Part shown: in pieces, positions 22,289-33,090 of the stretch
Layout of the letters: each line of letters starts with the position of its first letter
How positions within the stretch are numbered: position 1 is the first letter of the stretch
Assembly: GCA_023375785.1 (NCBI GenBank)
Contig: SZWC01000553.1
Coordinates: forward strand, 11,586 to 68,927
Source of the DNA: Penium margaritaceum
Taxonomy: Eukaryota; Streptophyta; Zygnematophyceae; Desmidiales; Peniaceae
Reading direction: 5' to 3'
DNA length: 57,342 bases
Program-made: the position numbers and the translations under genes
The notes under the pieces: generated by a model
What the model saw: the letters and a program-made list of their open reading frames with translations, nothing else
The model's database searches: none
What the model was told of the DNA's origin: nothing

Positions 22289-23640
22289 GAGAGTGGATTC
22301 GTGACAACCATCCGGGTCCTGCATGTCTCCGAAAACACCGCCTTGTTCTGCATCATCCAGTCGGGAGCCACGCAGCACATGACGTGTCGCCGGGAGTGGT
22401 TTGTCGTCTACACCGTCATCGAGCCTTGTCGGGTGTACATGGGGGATAACCATGTGCAAATGGTGGTTAGGGAGGGTGAGATTGTGTTTTGTGCTTCCGT
22501 TGAGGGTAAGTACGTGGAACGTCGTGTGAAGGGGGTGCTCCATGTTCCGGGGCTGGCAGCTAACCTCCTCTCTGTCTCATCTATCATATCCGAAGGCATG
22601 CAGGTTTGCTTTGAGAATGGTGGCTGCACCATCTATGCCCGTGCAGGCCGTGTGCTTGCAAAAGCAAACAAGGAGGACAGTCTTTACCGCCTCTACGTGG
22701 TATTGGAGAAGGAAGCCGACTCAGCGTTGGCAGAGAGAGAGGGAAAGCATGACATCGGCGTGTGGCATCGCCGGCTCGGTCACCTCGGCTTTGGCGCCAT
22801 CATCTCCATGCAGCAGATGGTCCGCGGCCTAGAGCTCAAGGGGGTGAACCTGCCAGGTGCATCGGCTTGAGAGAGCTGCATTGAAGGAAAGCAAGCCCGC
22901 GCTCCTTTCACGGTGGAAGGGAAGGGGGCGGCTGAGCTTCTCTTACTCGTCCACTCTGATTTGTGCGGTCCCATGCCATCACAGTCCTTGTCCGGCAAGT
23001 TGTACTTTGTCACGTTCATTGATGACAAGTCGAGGAAGACATGGGTGTCCTTCTTGGCTGGAAAGGATGAGTGTTTTTATGCTTTCAAGGTGTGGATTGC
23101 GGTGCACAGAATGAGAGTGGCAGGCGGTTGAAGGTGCTTCACACCGATGGTGGAGGAGAGTACCTTTCCAATGACTTCCGCACTTACCTCAAGCGTCGAG
23201 GGATCAAGCACGAGGTCACCCCACCTGGAACACTACAGCTGAACAACATGGCTGAACGTGCGAACCGCTCACTCATGGAGCGTGGTTTGCAGCATGCTCC
23301 AAGACGCGGAGCTCCCACCAACCTTCTAGGCGGAAGCGGTCAATTCTGCCGTGTACCTGAAAAACAGGAGTCCCACGCGCGACGTGCCGCTGATGACACC
23401 GTAGGAGGCGTGGACGAAACGCAAGCCAACAGTGACGCACCTAAAAGTCTTCGGGTGTGGCACATTCGTGCACGTGCCTACCGGCAGCCGTAACAAGCTG
23501 GACGCAAAGTCGGTGAAGGCCACCTTCCTCGGCTATGACACCATGGGATACCGCCTCTACAACCTTGCTGCTCGCAAGATCATCCGCAGCCGTGACATCG
23601 TCTTTCAAGAGGACTTGAAGGGCTGGACTTGGAGCCTTAT
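22289..23640 (+). pseudogene. Element A protease and integrase, broken
   Basis: Protease: the active-site triad reads QSGATQHM instead of DSGAT-HM, so the catalytic Asp is lost. GAG-pre-integrase: WHRRLGHLGF, then a TGA at 22868-22870 in place of the Cys codon before ESC. Integrase core: HSDLCGP, a frame change near 23106 at the GTGCACAGAATG stretch, HTDGGGEYLS, MAERANRSLME (catalytic Glu kept), and a second change before 23432 that returns to the first frame; then FGCGTFVHVP and GYRLYNL. At least two stops and two shifts. Confidence 0.88.
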
Positions 23641-23786
23641 GTCGGCAGTTTCGCTTCCTCCCGCACTTATACCAAAAGTGGGAGAAGTACCGATAGAAGT
23701 AGAGGGCGGTGCAGAAGATGGCGGTGACAGCGGCAACGACAAGGAGGTGAAGGGAGCTGAGAAGGAGAAGGATCTGGCAGCGGAAT

Positions 23787-24713
23787 GTGATGAGGAGGAG
23801 CAGCAAAGCAAATCAGAGCAGCTGCCACGACGGTCTGCATGCCTCAACAAAGGTACAAAAGGACAGTGGGGATCCGCAGAGGCGATCCGAGCGCCTCGCG
23901 AACAAACAGAGGCCGCTGGAGGGGCTTGTGAACTTGTGCACCGTTCCACCACCAAAGGAGTCGTCCGATCTCAACCTTCTCTTCCTCACAGTCACCGATG
24001 ACCCAGCCACATTTGCTGAAGCCATGCACAGCGCTGAGGCGGCAAATTGGCGTGGCGCAGCAGATGAGGAGTATGATGCGCTCATGAAGAATGGCACCTG
24101 GACTCTCGAGGAGGCTCCACGCGGTAGCCGCATGATCGGATGCCGGTGGATCTTCAGGCGCAAGCGTGGTGCAAATGGTAAGATTCCCAGGTACAAAGCA
24201 CGGCTGGTTGCAAAGGGGTATGCGCAGAAGAAGGGTGTGGATTACAATGAGACATTTGCACCTGTCGCTAAGTTCCCATCCATCCGAGCGATCCTCGCTC
24301 TTGCTGCTGCTATGGACTGGGAGGTGCACCAAATGGATGTGACGTGTGCATTTCTGAATGGTGACCTTGAGGAGGATGTGTACATGGAGCAGCCGGCGGG
24401 GTATGTCGTTGAAGGGAAGGAAGGTTTGGTGTGCAAGCTTGTGAAGGCCCTCTACAGCCTGAAGCAAGCCCCACGAGCATGGTACCACAAGATGGATGAG
24501 CAGCTAGCTGGCCCTGGCTTTGTGCGCAGTGAAGCAGACCATGCTGTCGATGGGGGCACCCAAGAGGCAAACCAGATCATCATCTTTCTCTATGTTGATG
24601 ATCTGCTTATTGCATCAGAGTCCAAGTCTCTTTTGGACGATGTGAAGCAGTCCCTTGCTACCAGGCTTGACATGAAAGACATGGGAGAACTCAGTTACTA
24701 CCTTGGCCTTTAG
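23787..24713 (+). pseudogene. Element A reverse transcriptase, ending at TAG
   Basis: Shares the fold motifs of copia RT: W-F-RKRGANG, YKARLVAKGYAQ, the MDVTCAFLNGDL palm block, VCKLVKALYSLKQAP and an intact YVDD (FLYVDDLLIAS). The TAG at 24711-24713 replaces a Gln codon right after SYYLGL. The reading frame differs from that of the integrase end, so a shift lies around 23800-23900 in the acidic linker. This is the best preserved RT in the window, with no stop across its core. Confidence 0.9.
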
Positions 24714-25500
24714 GTCAAGTGCGACCGGCAGCAGGAGACTTTGGAGTTGTCGCAGAGCACGTACGTGAGAGACATCGTCAAGCGCTTCAACATGGCAGGA
24801 GCGCGCAAAGCAGCGACACCACTCGAAGTGGGAGCAAAGCTGAGCATGACGTAGACTCCCCGCGGCATGCAAGAGTTGGGAGCCTCATGTACGTTGCAGT
24901 CGGCACGCGCCTTGACATCAGCCAAGCAGTGTGAGTGCTCAACACGTTTTGCGCGAATCCGGGCATGCCGCATTGGGAGGCGGTTAAGCGCGTGCTGCAC
25001 TACCTTGACAGTAGCAGCAGCCTTTGCCTTACCTTCAACGGCAACAACAGCCCCATCCTCATCAGCTACAGTGACGCAGATTGGGGAGGTGACCTGGACA
25101 CTAGGAGGTCGACCAGTGGGTTCGTGTTTGTACTCGGGGGAGGTGCAATCAGTTGGAGGAGCAAGAAGCAAGAGTGTGTCGCCCTCTCTCTCACCGAAGC
25201 TGAGTACATCGCCTTGAGTGAAGCAGCAAAGGAAGTCCTGTGGATGCTTGAGCTCCTGGAAAGCCTTGGACAGTAGCAAACCACAGCAACTACAATCTAC
25301 TGTGACAACATGAGCTCCATTGCTCTGACCAAGAACGCAGAGTTTCACACCCGCACCAAGCACATTGACTTGCGATATCACTACATCCGTGAACTCGTGG
25401 CAAAGTAGGTGGTGCAGATCAGATTCTAACCTTCAAGCATGATGCTAGCAGACTTCCTGACCAAGCTGCTGGCAGCACACCGCTTTCAGCAGCTGAGGGG
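24714..25500 (+). pseudogene. Element A RNase H
   Basis: Frame at 24935-25276 and beyond. The three acidic catalytic positions are visible in YSDADW, TEAEYIA and YCDNMSSI. Before it, 24714-24934 is out of frame with a TAG near 24852. After TAG 25274-25276 the end of the domain continues (RTKHIDLRYHYIREL, MLADFLTK). The family uses this module as the C-terminal part of pol to remove RNA from the RNA-DNA hybrid. Confidence 0.88.
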
Positions 25501-25532
25501 ACAGTGTGGACTTGTGTGATTTTTGTTCTTGC

Positions 25533-25544
25533 AAAGTGGGAGAA
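25533..25544 (+). other. Polypurine tract of element A
   Basis: AAAGTGGGAGAA immediately before the 3' LTR; element G has AAAGTGGCAGAA at the same place. Confidence 0.8.
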
Positions 25545-26192
25545 TGTTGGATATGGGGTGCCAAAAATGTGACCAAAGTGGCTTGCTTGATGAAAATCAT
25601 CAGGTCACAAAAGTTAATTGAAGATGTTTTGCTGGTGCTGTAGCACTTTACGGAACTCGATTCGGAGTCCGTTTGAGGGAGATATGGATTTTCAAGATTT
25701 GGTGGCGATGGGTCCGGTTCAAGTGATGGCTCCTGCACTACCAGCACCAATGACAGCCACAATTATTGGCCAAGGAGGTTTGGAGCGGCCTTCAGGGTAG
25801 AAAGGCGGCAGGAGAACTTTCACGGAGCTTCAAGGAAGGTCCCCACCAAGATTATTGGTTGTGCACATGGCAGGGATGGTCATTCTCTTGTGTGAGAGTG
25901 TGACTGCCGCTCATCCCGCTAGGCTAGGAGTGTGCTAGGAGGTGAACTTTGACAGAGTGGTTCTTCCAGCTCCATGTGCCAAATGAGGCGTACTTAGGCT
26001 TGTTAGAAAGCTGTGCTAATATAATTTCTCACTCAAGAGTCGATTCAGACATTTGCGTTCTCTGCAGACCTACATTCGCTTCTGTAATTTCTGTCTGTGC
26101 AACCTGCAACTCCCTCTCACAAACAGTTGGTCCTGTCTACGCGGCTCTTAGTGAGCCTGATCACCTCCCTGAGGGCTGCCAAGTTTCCATCA
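25545..26192 (+). repeat. 3' LTR of element A
   Basis: Preceded by the polypurine tract and followed by the second TCCCC target copy, after which the gag of element B resumes on the minus strand. Confidence 0.95.
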
Positions 26193-26981
26193 TCCCCTTC
26201 TTCTTCACTCCTCTGTCTTTGCTCCTGGTTGGTGTAGCACCGCCCCCACGACGAGAGTTGGTGATGAGAGCGACGTCCAGTCCGCTTCCGCTGTCCTAGC
26301 CGTTGTGCCGCTCCTCCTCAAAATGTAGGCTCTCCTCCAGATTTTTCAGAGAGAGCTTGTCGCCACGCTGGTCGAAGGCAACAATAAGAGGACTGTAGCT
26401 GCTAGAAAGGCCAGAGAAGATGGTTGTCATGAGCACACGTTCTTTGACAGGGTCCTCAATTGCAGAAAGCTGGTCGGCAAGAGACTTCACCATGTTGATG
26501 TAATCAATCATTGATCCGGACTCACCCATCTTCACCGTGTGAAAGCAACAACGTAGTTGCATGTTCATGAGAATTGACTTGGATGCATAAAGGACTCAAC
26601 CATCTTCCAAACCTCCTTAGGCATGAGGATACCACGGACAAGGAGTTGTTGTCGTTTGGAGAGGTAGAGGTAGATGGTGGCGAGGGCGCGGTCATGCTTC
26701 TCGCAGTGGGTACCGGCCTCACCAGGTGAGAGGGAGGACTGAGCAGGTTCCTCCTCACTCACATGGCTTCAGAGTCCCTTCTCCATCAGTACCATCTTCA
26801 TGTTGTTGCTTCAGTTGAAGACACTCTTGTATTCGAACTTGGCGATGTTGACGCCGGCCACCACAGAAGTGGATGTCGCAATGGTAGTGCAACATTCAGC
26901 CCCCAAACGACTGTCTCACACAACAGGGTGCAAGGAATGCCTCAAAGATGAGGCAAAGCCTTGTTATCAATCTGATACCAC
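26193..26981 (-). pseudogene. Element B, 5' part: leader and gag
   Basis: Minus-strand gag of the A family. It reads from about 26890 down to 26193, where element A interrupts it in the Gly/Lys-rich linker before the knuckle. Visible blocks: SLSPGEAGTHCEKHDRALAT, MIDYINMVKSLADQL, IFSGLSSSYSPLIV. The start codon is ATT instead of ATG, and a frame change near 26580 splits the domain. The primer-binding site (minus strand TGGTATCAGAT) lies at about 26971-26980, against the LTR. Confidence 0.88.
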
Positions 26982-27626
26982 TGATGAAAACTGGTCCAGC
27001 CTTCAGGGAGGTGATGAAGCTAACTAAGAGCTGCCTAGGCAGGACCAACTGTTTGTGAAGGGGGGTTGCAAGTTGCACAGACAGAAATTAGAGAAGCGAA
27101 TGTAGTTTTGCAGAGTACGCAAATTCTAAATCAACTCTTGAGTGAAAATTAAATTGTTACAGCTCTCTAACAAGTCCTTATATGCCTCATTTGGCTTGGG
27201 GAGCAGTGCGATACACTCTGTCAAAGTCTACCCTCTGGCACACTTTTCTAGCCTAACGGGATGAGCGGCAGTCACCTTGTCACACAAGAGAATTATGTCT
27301 TACACGACCTGGACGACAAAAATTGTGATCTGCAACTTCCTTGAAGTCTCTCAAGGTCTTTGAGCCAGTTTTTTCCCTTGAAGGCCACTCTTAGCCATCC
27401 TGGCCAATAATCTTTCCGCCTTTTGAGCTCAAAGTGCTCAGGTCGTCACTTGAACCCGACCCATGATCTCCAAACTTTGGAAATCCGTATCTCACTCAAA
27501 CGGACTCCAAATGAGTTCCGTAAAGTGCGTTAGAACCTCTGAAACATCTTCCATGCAACTGAGATGCCAGATGATTTTTATCGAGCAACCTATTTTTGTC
27601 ACATTCTGCCACCTTGATATCCATCA
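26982..27626 (-). repeat. 5' LTR of element B (subtype B)
   Basis: About 645 bp, read on the minus strand from TGATGGATATC to CTCATCA-like ends. It resembles 2610-3255 and 37798-38418 (GAGTGAGATACGGATT, GGAGATCATGGGTCGGG) more than the A LTR. The 3' LTR of B is lost together with everything after 20120. Confidence 0.8.
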
Positions 27627-28200
27627 ATTAATCATCATGGATAACATGCATCAGGAAGATTTTGAAACTATGATACATTCCATCTACTGAAATTCATCTT
27701 TCAGGTATCCATTGATGTACTATGTTCATTTATGTTACAGATACTCTACAAAGAGGATATGTGACATGCAAAGAAAGAACACTTATCGTTTGTGGCCATC
27801 ACAATGATATCCATCAGAAATAACTGGTGACATTTTCACTGAATCCACTCATGTAAATGGAAAAGAACCAGGTATATCGAGTGGAATAGATGTAAAANTT
27901 GGTCTGGTTACTCCACGAACCCAACCACCTTGCTCTTCTCAAGTGCACTGCATGCACAGAGGAGATTACACAGACCGATTTATCAAGGAACACCATACTT
28001 AAACTGATAAAACCCTGACAATCACCAAAGTAGCACTGTCAAAGTATTTGCGATATCTTCCAAACATTGTTTTGATACATGAAGAAGTAATGGGAATGCC
28101 TTACAACCATCACCAGCCATTTGTTGGGCCCGCAATGGGTGTAACCAGAGCAACATTGCAATGCTGGGCAGGTGGTATGGAGGTGGAAATGACACAATTG
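27627..28200 (+). pseudogene. Unidentified decayed reading frame between elements B and C
   Basis: I do not recognise it. One plus-strand frame runs across the whole stretch with only three stops (near 27688, 27805 and 28000) in about 190 codons. Its composition is protein-like, not copia-like: MDNMHQEDFETMIHSIY at the start, VHCMHRGDYTDRFIKEHH in the middle, and YLRYLPNIVLIHEEVMGMPY and PAMGVTRATLQCWAGG at the end. It ends abruptly at 28200, where RNase H of element C begins on the other strand. It may be a host-gene piece or part of another transposon. One N at 27898. Confidence 0.4.
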
Positions 28201-29340
28201 CCTTCATTCAAGGCGATGTACTCAGCTTTGGTGGAGGAGAGGGCAGCACACTCTTGCTTCTTGCTCCTCCAACTGATTGCACCTCTCCCGAGTACAAACA
28301 CGAACCCACTAGTCGACCTCCTTGTGTCCAGGTCACCTCCCCAATCTGCATTGTTGTTGCCAATGAGGATGGGGCTGTTGCTGCTGTTGAAGGTGAGGCA
28401 AAGGCTGCTGCTGCTGTCAAGGTAGCGCAGCACGAGCTTGACCACCTCCCAATGTGGCACTCTCGGAATCGCGCAAAACTTGCTGAGCACTCCCTCTGCT
28501 TGGCTGATGTCGAGGCGCGTGCCAACTGCATACATGAGACTCCCAACTGCTGCTTGGTACGGCACTGCTTCAATGCAGCTGCTCTCTTGCATGCCGCGGG
28601 AAGTCTGCATTATGCTCAACTTTGCACTCACTTCCAGTGGTGTTGCAGCCTTGCGCGCTCCTGCCATGTTGAAGCGCTTGACGATGTCGCTCACGTACGT
28701 GCTCTGCAACAACTCCGCTGCCAGTCACGCTTGACCTGAAGGCCAAGGTAGTAGCTGAGCTCTCCCATATCTTTCATGTTAGACCAGGCAGCAAGGGACT
28801 GCTTCACACCATCCAAAAGAGAGTTGGAGTCAGATGCAATGAGCAGATCATCAATATAGGGCAAGATGATGACCTGGCTTGCCTCTTGCACACGCCCATA
28901 CACTGCATGGTCAGCTTCACTGTGCACAAAACCAAGCTCAGGCAGCTGCTCATCCATCTTGTGGTACCATGCTCGCGGTGCCTACTTCAGCCCATAAAGA
29001 GCCTTCACAAGTGTGCCCACCAAATCCTCCTTTCCCTCCACCACATACCCCTCCGGCTGCTCCATGTACACCTCCCCCTCAAGGTCACCATTCAGAAATG
29101 CACACATCACATCCATTTGGTGCACCTCCCAGTCCATAGCAGTAGCAAGAGCAAGGATCGCTTGGATGGATGGGAACTTTGCGACAGGTGCAAATTTCTC
29201 ATTGTAATCTAGACACTCAATCCGTCCATATCCCTTTGCAACCAACAGTGCTTTGTACATGAGCACCTTACCATCCACACCATGCTTGCGCCTAGGGATC
29301 TACCGACACCCGGTTACACGGCTGCCACGTTGAGCTTCCT
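28201..29340 (-). pseudogene. Element C RNase H (partial) and reverse transcriptase
   Basis: Minus-strand RT and RNase H. RT: YGLK at about 28985, MDVMCAFLNGDLEGE, and the active site YIDD (LPYIDDLLIAS) near 28850, a conservative change from YVDD. RNase H: SQAEGVLSKFCA, SSLCLTFNSSNSPILIG, NADWGGDLDTRRSTSGF, then AEYIALNEG, where it is cut at 28201. The final third, including the last acidic residue, is missing. A TAG-type break separates the RT fingers (29282-29400) from the palm. Confidence 0.87.
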
Positions 29341-31291
29341 CAAGGGTTGGGGTGCCGTTCTTCATGAGTGTACCATACTCCTCATCTGATGGGGCACGCC
29401 AATCTGCTGTCTTGGCATTGCGCATGGCTTCAATGAATGTGGCCGGGTCAGCGGTGATTGTGAGGAAGAGAAGCTCAAGGTCAGACAACTTTGTTGGTAG
29501 TGGAATAGTGCACAGGTTCACCAGGTCCTCCAGTGGCCTCGATTTGCTTGCGAGGCGCTTGGATCTCCTCAACGTCTCAACAGGACCATTTGCACCATGG
29601 TTGTGGCATCCAAACCTCCGTGGCAGCTGCCGTGCATTGCTTTGCTCCTCCTCCTCATCAGATTCTGTTGATTTCTCCTTCTCAGCTCCCTCCACCTCCT
29701 TGTCATTGCCGCTATCACCGCCATCTTCCGCACCGCCCTCTTCTATTACCGGCTCTTCTTCCACTTCTGGTACAAGTGCGGGAGCGAGTGGAACTACAGA
29801 CATGGGGCTCCAAGTCCAGCCCTCCAAGACCAGGTCACGGCTGCGGATGGTCTTGCAAGCACCAAGGATGCACAGGCAGTATCCCATGGTGTCGTAGCCG
29901 TAGAATGCAGCCTTCACCAACATTGCGTCCAGCTTGTTGCGGTTGCCGGAAAGCACGTGCACAAATGCGCCACACCCGACCACTTTCAGGTGCGTCACTC
30001 TTGGCTTGCGTCCCATCCATGCCTCCTTTGATTTCATCAGTGGCACAGAGCATGTGGGACTCCGGTTTTCTAGGTACACGGCAGTGTTGACCGCTTCCGC
30101 CCAAAAGGTTGGCGGGAGCTCCGTGGCTTAAAGCATGCTGTGAACATGCTCCATGAGCGTGCGGTTCGCGTGTTCAGCCACGCCATTCAGCTGCGGCTTT
30201 CAAGGTGGGGTGACCTCGTGCCTTATCCCGCAACGCTCGAGGAAGTTGCGGAAGTCCTTGAAGAGGAACTCTCCTCCACCGTCGGTGCAAAGAACCTTCA
30301 ACCGCCTGCCACTTTGATTCTGTGCAGCAGCAATCCACACCTTGAAAGCATCAAAGCACTCATCCTTTCCAGCTAGGAAGGACACCCACGTCTTCCTCGA
30401 CTTGTTTTCAATGAATGTGACAAAGTACAACTCGCCAGACAAGGACTGAGATGGAATGGGGCCGCATAAATCAGAGTGAATACTTGAGAGAAGCTCAGCC
30501 GCCTCCTTCCCTTCCCCGGAGAATGGAGCACGGGCCTGCTTTCCTTCCACGCAACCCTCACAAAAAATGCACCTGGCTGCTTTACCCCCTTAAGCTCCAG
30601 ATNGCGGACCATCGGCTGCATGGAGATGATGGCGCCAAAGCCGAGGTGACCAAGGCTGAAGTGCCACATGTTGATGTCATGTTTTCCCTCTCTTGCCGCC
30701 AATGCTGAGTCGACTTCCTTCTCGAATGACACATAGAGACGGCAGAGTCCGTACTCCTACTTTTGCAAGAACACGGCCTGCACGTGCGGAGATGTTGTAG
30801 CCACCATTCTCAAAGCGAGCCTGCATGCCTTCGAAGATGAGAGATGAGACAGAGAGGAGGTTAGCTGCCAGCCCCCCGACATGGAGCACCCCCTTCACGT
30901 GACGTTCACGTGCTTGACCTCAACGGAAGCACAAAACACCATCTCACCCTCCCCAACCGCCATTTGCTCATGGTTGTCCCCCATGTACACCCAACGTTCC
31001 TCAATGAGGTGTAGACAACGAACCACTCCCAGTGACATGTCATGTGCCCCGTGACTCCCAAGTCGATGATCGAGAATAAGGCCGTGTTGTCGGAGACGTG
31101 GAGGACCCGGATGGTTGTCACAGATCCACTCTCCCAATCTGCTCTATTTGCGGAAGCGTCGGACAGCTTTCTCGCTCCTACTCCAGCCGCAAGGTCTGCC
31201 TTCTTGTTCCGGCATTTGAGCGCCCAATGCCCTAACTTCTTGCAGTAGTGGCAGTTCCCATTCTTCTTTCCTCCTCCGCCGTTGCTCCTAG
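29300..31291 (-). pseudogene. Element C zinc knuckle, protease, integrase and start of RT
   Basis: Minus strand. From 31291 downwards: a complete CCHC knuckle (CHYCKKLGHWALKC), protease with DLG in place of DSG (IIDLGVTGHM), GAG-pre-integrase (WHFSLGHLGFGAI), then the integrase core with HSDLCGPIP and CTDGGGEFLF. The integrase C-terminal region (29300-30079) runs open through an acidic linker into the RT start (TLEEAQRGSRVTGCR). Frames change near 30900 and 30140. One N at 30603. Element D interrupts it at 31291. Confidence 0.87.
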
Positions 31292-31360
31292 TGTTGGAGT
31301 GATGCTCCTCACCATGGCAGGAGTGACTCCAAAAAGGAACACCAAAAAGACAAGCCAAGG

Positions 31361-31415
31361 TGGCTTAGTGGTTAATGGTATCCACCTCTAGAGGCAGGGG
31401 CCCGGGTTCAAGTCC
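31361..31415 (+). promoter_or_regulatory. tRNA-like Pol III A and B boxes inside the D LTR
   Basis: TGGCTTAGTGG (31361-31371) matches the A box and GGTTCAAGTCC (31405-31415) the B box, 33 bp apart as in tRNA genes and tRNA-derived SINEs. No acceptor stem can be formed, so it is not a tRNA gene. The pair recurs in the 3' LTR (about 33998-34052) and the solo LTR. It may be a SINE captured by the LTR. Confidence 0.6.
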
Positions 31416-31550
31416 CACAAGATGAAATTATGCCCTGCCTCAAGGGAGGTGGAAAATAGACCCAGGAAGCTAGCTCAACCTCTAGATTTCCTCTTTAAGT
31501 TTTTAGAAGGCCAGGTGAGGGTCCAGGAAGGTGGCACACCTTCTAGAAGG

Positions 31551-31773
31551 GGTGACTTGTCCTACAAGGCATCTAGAGGTCTCTTGGTCTTTTGGACACC
31601 TTCCCTCCTACTAGAAGCAAGCTGAGGAATCTAGGAAGGGGCAGAAGCTTCTAGAGAAGGGAAGGGATGCCTTCCTAGGTGGGAAAAGGATAGCCTACCA
31701 AGGAGCACTCTAGAAGTCATAGAATCTGCGAGGAAGCTCCAAATCTGGCATGCTTTGGTGTTCTGGAAAGCTT
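31551..31773 (+). promoter_or_regulatory. Heat-shock-element-like motifs in the D LTR
   Basis: TTCtaGAA at 31551-31558, GAAgcTTCtaGAG at 31644-31656 and TTCtgGAAagCTT at 31761-31773 follow the nGAAnnTTCn pattern of plant heat-shock elements. The last lies 12 bp before the TATA box. They are partly conserved in the other two D LTRs. Heat inducibility is inferred only. Confidence 0.45.
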
Positions 31774-31777
31774 AGAT

Positions 31778-31799
31778 CAGTGGCTATAAAATGCCACTG
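31778..31799 (+). promoter_or_regulatory. TATA box within an inverted repeat, D LTR
   Basis: TATAAAA (31785-31791) lies between CAGTGGC (31778-31784) and GCCACTG (31793-31799). The TATA box is kept in the 3' LTR and the solo LTR; the flanking repeat is 6-7 bp in each. Likely core promoter of element D. Confidence 0.65.
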
Positions 31800-32057
31800 C
31801 TTGTGAGCCTTGATCAAGTGTTAATTCCCAGCCAATTGAGGCCAAAACTATTGCCTCACTCCCTGACCAGATTTTGCCATCCTTGGAACCAGTTGCCTCC
31901 ATAGTTTCAGTCTTTCCAATAACAGTTGGTGGTGTGAAACAGCCACTGCTAGGGACCCTCCAGGGTGCACACTCACCCTCAGGCCAACAAAGGGTTTTGG
32001 GCCCACGCCTCTAAGGGGTTCAAAGCTAGCTTGATTTCACGCTCCCAATAGCAAGAC

Positions 32058-32790
32058 ATGGCAAGTAGGGAGCAAGAGAGCAGCCGCGCTGTCCTTAAGT
32101 TTGATGGGACATGCTTTGCCTTGTGGAGGTGGCCGTTTGAGGTCTTCCTCGACGACAAGGGACTACTTGAGCTCGTAAAAGGTGATGAGACTGCTCCACC
32201 GGAGACTGCAATGGCTGAGGTGAAGGAGGCATACAAGAAGCGCAACAAAAAGGCTTTGGCGCTCCTTGTGTCCGCGTTATGCCCACCACAACTTGGGCAC
32301 ATCCAAGGATGCACCCTGGCTGCGGACGCATGGTCAAAACTCTGCTCCATCTACCAGTCAAGCAACCTTGCCAATCAGCTCTTCATCTTCAAACGGCTCG
32401 TCACCCTCCGAGCCAACGAAGGCGACAACATCTTGGAGATCATGTAGCAGATTGAGTCCCTTGCAGCGGAGTGCGTGGCCACGGGTTGGGAGGTCGACTC
32501 TCAGTTGCAAGCTATGATCCTCCTTCTGGCCTTGCCNTTGGAGTCCCATGATCACAGTCCTTGGTGGCTGGCCTTCCGACGAGCTGAAGTACCCGAAGGT
32601 TGCTGAGTACGTGCGCAATGAGTGGATGCAACGTGGCGGTCGAGAGAGTGCAGCGGCATCAACTTCAGCTTACATGGTTCATCCTCAAAGTGGAGGCCGA
32701 GGCAACAAGTGGAAGGGTGCCAAACAGGGCACTAAGAAGGGTGACAAGAAGGGGGAGTGCTTCAACTGCGGCAAGGAGGGCCACTACGCG
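32058..32790 (+). pseudogene. Element D gag
   Basis: Begins at ATG 32058 (MASREQESS), with the copia capsid pattern FDGTCFALWRWPFEVFLDDKGL, ALLVSALCPPQLGHI, SKLCSIYQSSNLANQLFIFKRL. TAG at 32445-32447 replaces a Gln codon. A frame change at the N at 32537 leads to VLGGWPSDELKY, a basic linker and a CCHC knuckle (CFNCGKEGHYA) cut by the gap. The gag is clearly a different family from A/B/C/E. Confidence 0.88.
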
Positions 32791-33090
32791 NNNNNNNNNN
32801 NNNNNNNNNNNNNNNNNNNNNNNNNNNNNNNNNNNNNNNNNNNNNNNNNNNNNNNNNNNNNNNNNNNNNNNNNNNNNNNNNNNNNNNNNNNNNNNNNNNN
32901 NNNNNNNNNNNNNNNNNNNNNNNNNNNNNNNNNNNNNNNNNNNNNNNNNNNNNNNNNNNNNNNNNNNNNNNNNNNNNNNNNNNNNNNNNNNNNNNNNNNN
33001 NNNNNNNNNNNNNNNNNNNNNNNNNNNNNNNNNNNNNNNNNNNNNNNNNNNNNNNNNNNNNNNNNNNNNNNNNNNNNNNNNNNNNNNNNN
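32791..33090. other. Assembly gap (300 N)
   Basis: Exactly 300 Ns. It hides the end of the knuckle, the protease and most of the integrase of element D. The true size is unknown. Confidence 0.99.

Larger units (their letters stand above)
20723..26192 (+). mobile_element. Complete copia element A, LTR to LTR, TSD TCCCC
   Basis: LTRs 20723-21370 and 25545-26192, both exactly 648 bp, TG...CA, and flanked by TCCCC (20718-20722, 26193-26197). By eye they differ at about 46 positions (about 7%) with no length change, so the insertion is old. Domain order gag, protease, integrase, RT, RNase H identifies Ty1/copia. It is inserted in the gag zinc-knuckle region of the minus-strand relative B: the two B halves join perfectly when A and one TSD copy are removed. 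Stops, shifts and a lost protease Asp make it non-autonomous. Confidence 0.95.
31292..31989 (+). repeat. 5' LTR of element D
   Basis: Very rich in TCTAGA-containing motifs. A second copy is the 3' LTR and a third is the solo LTR at 39230-39928. After the LTR, AAGGGTTTTGG-CCCA is shared with fragment F (36091-), suggesting a primer-binding or leader element different from that of the A family. Confidence 0.93.

Noticed and set aside
31355..31425. A tRNA gene in the D LTR
   Set aside because: A and B boxes are good, but no acceptor stem pairs and the anticodon arm is not formed.
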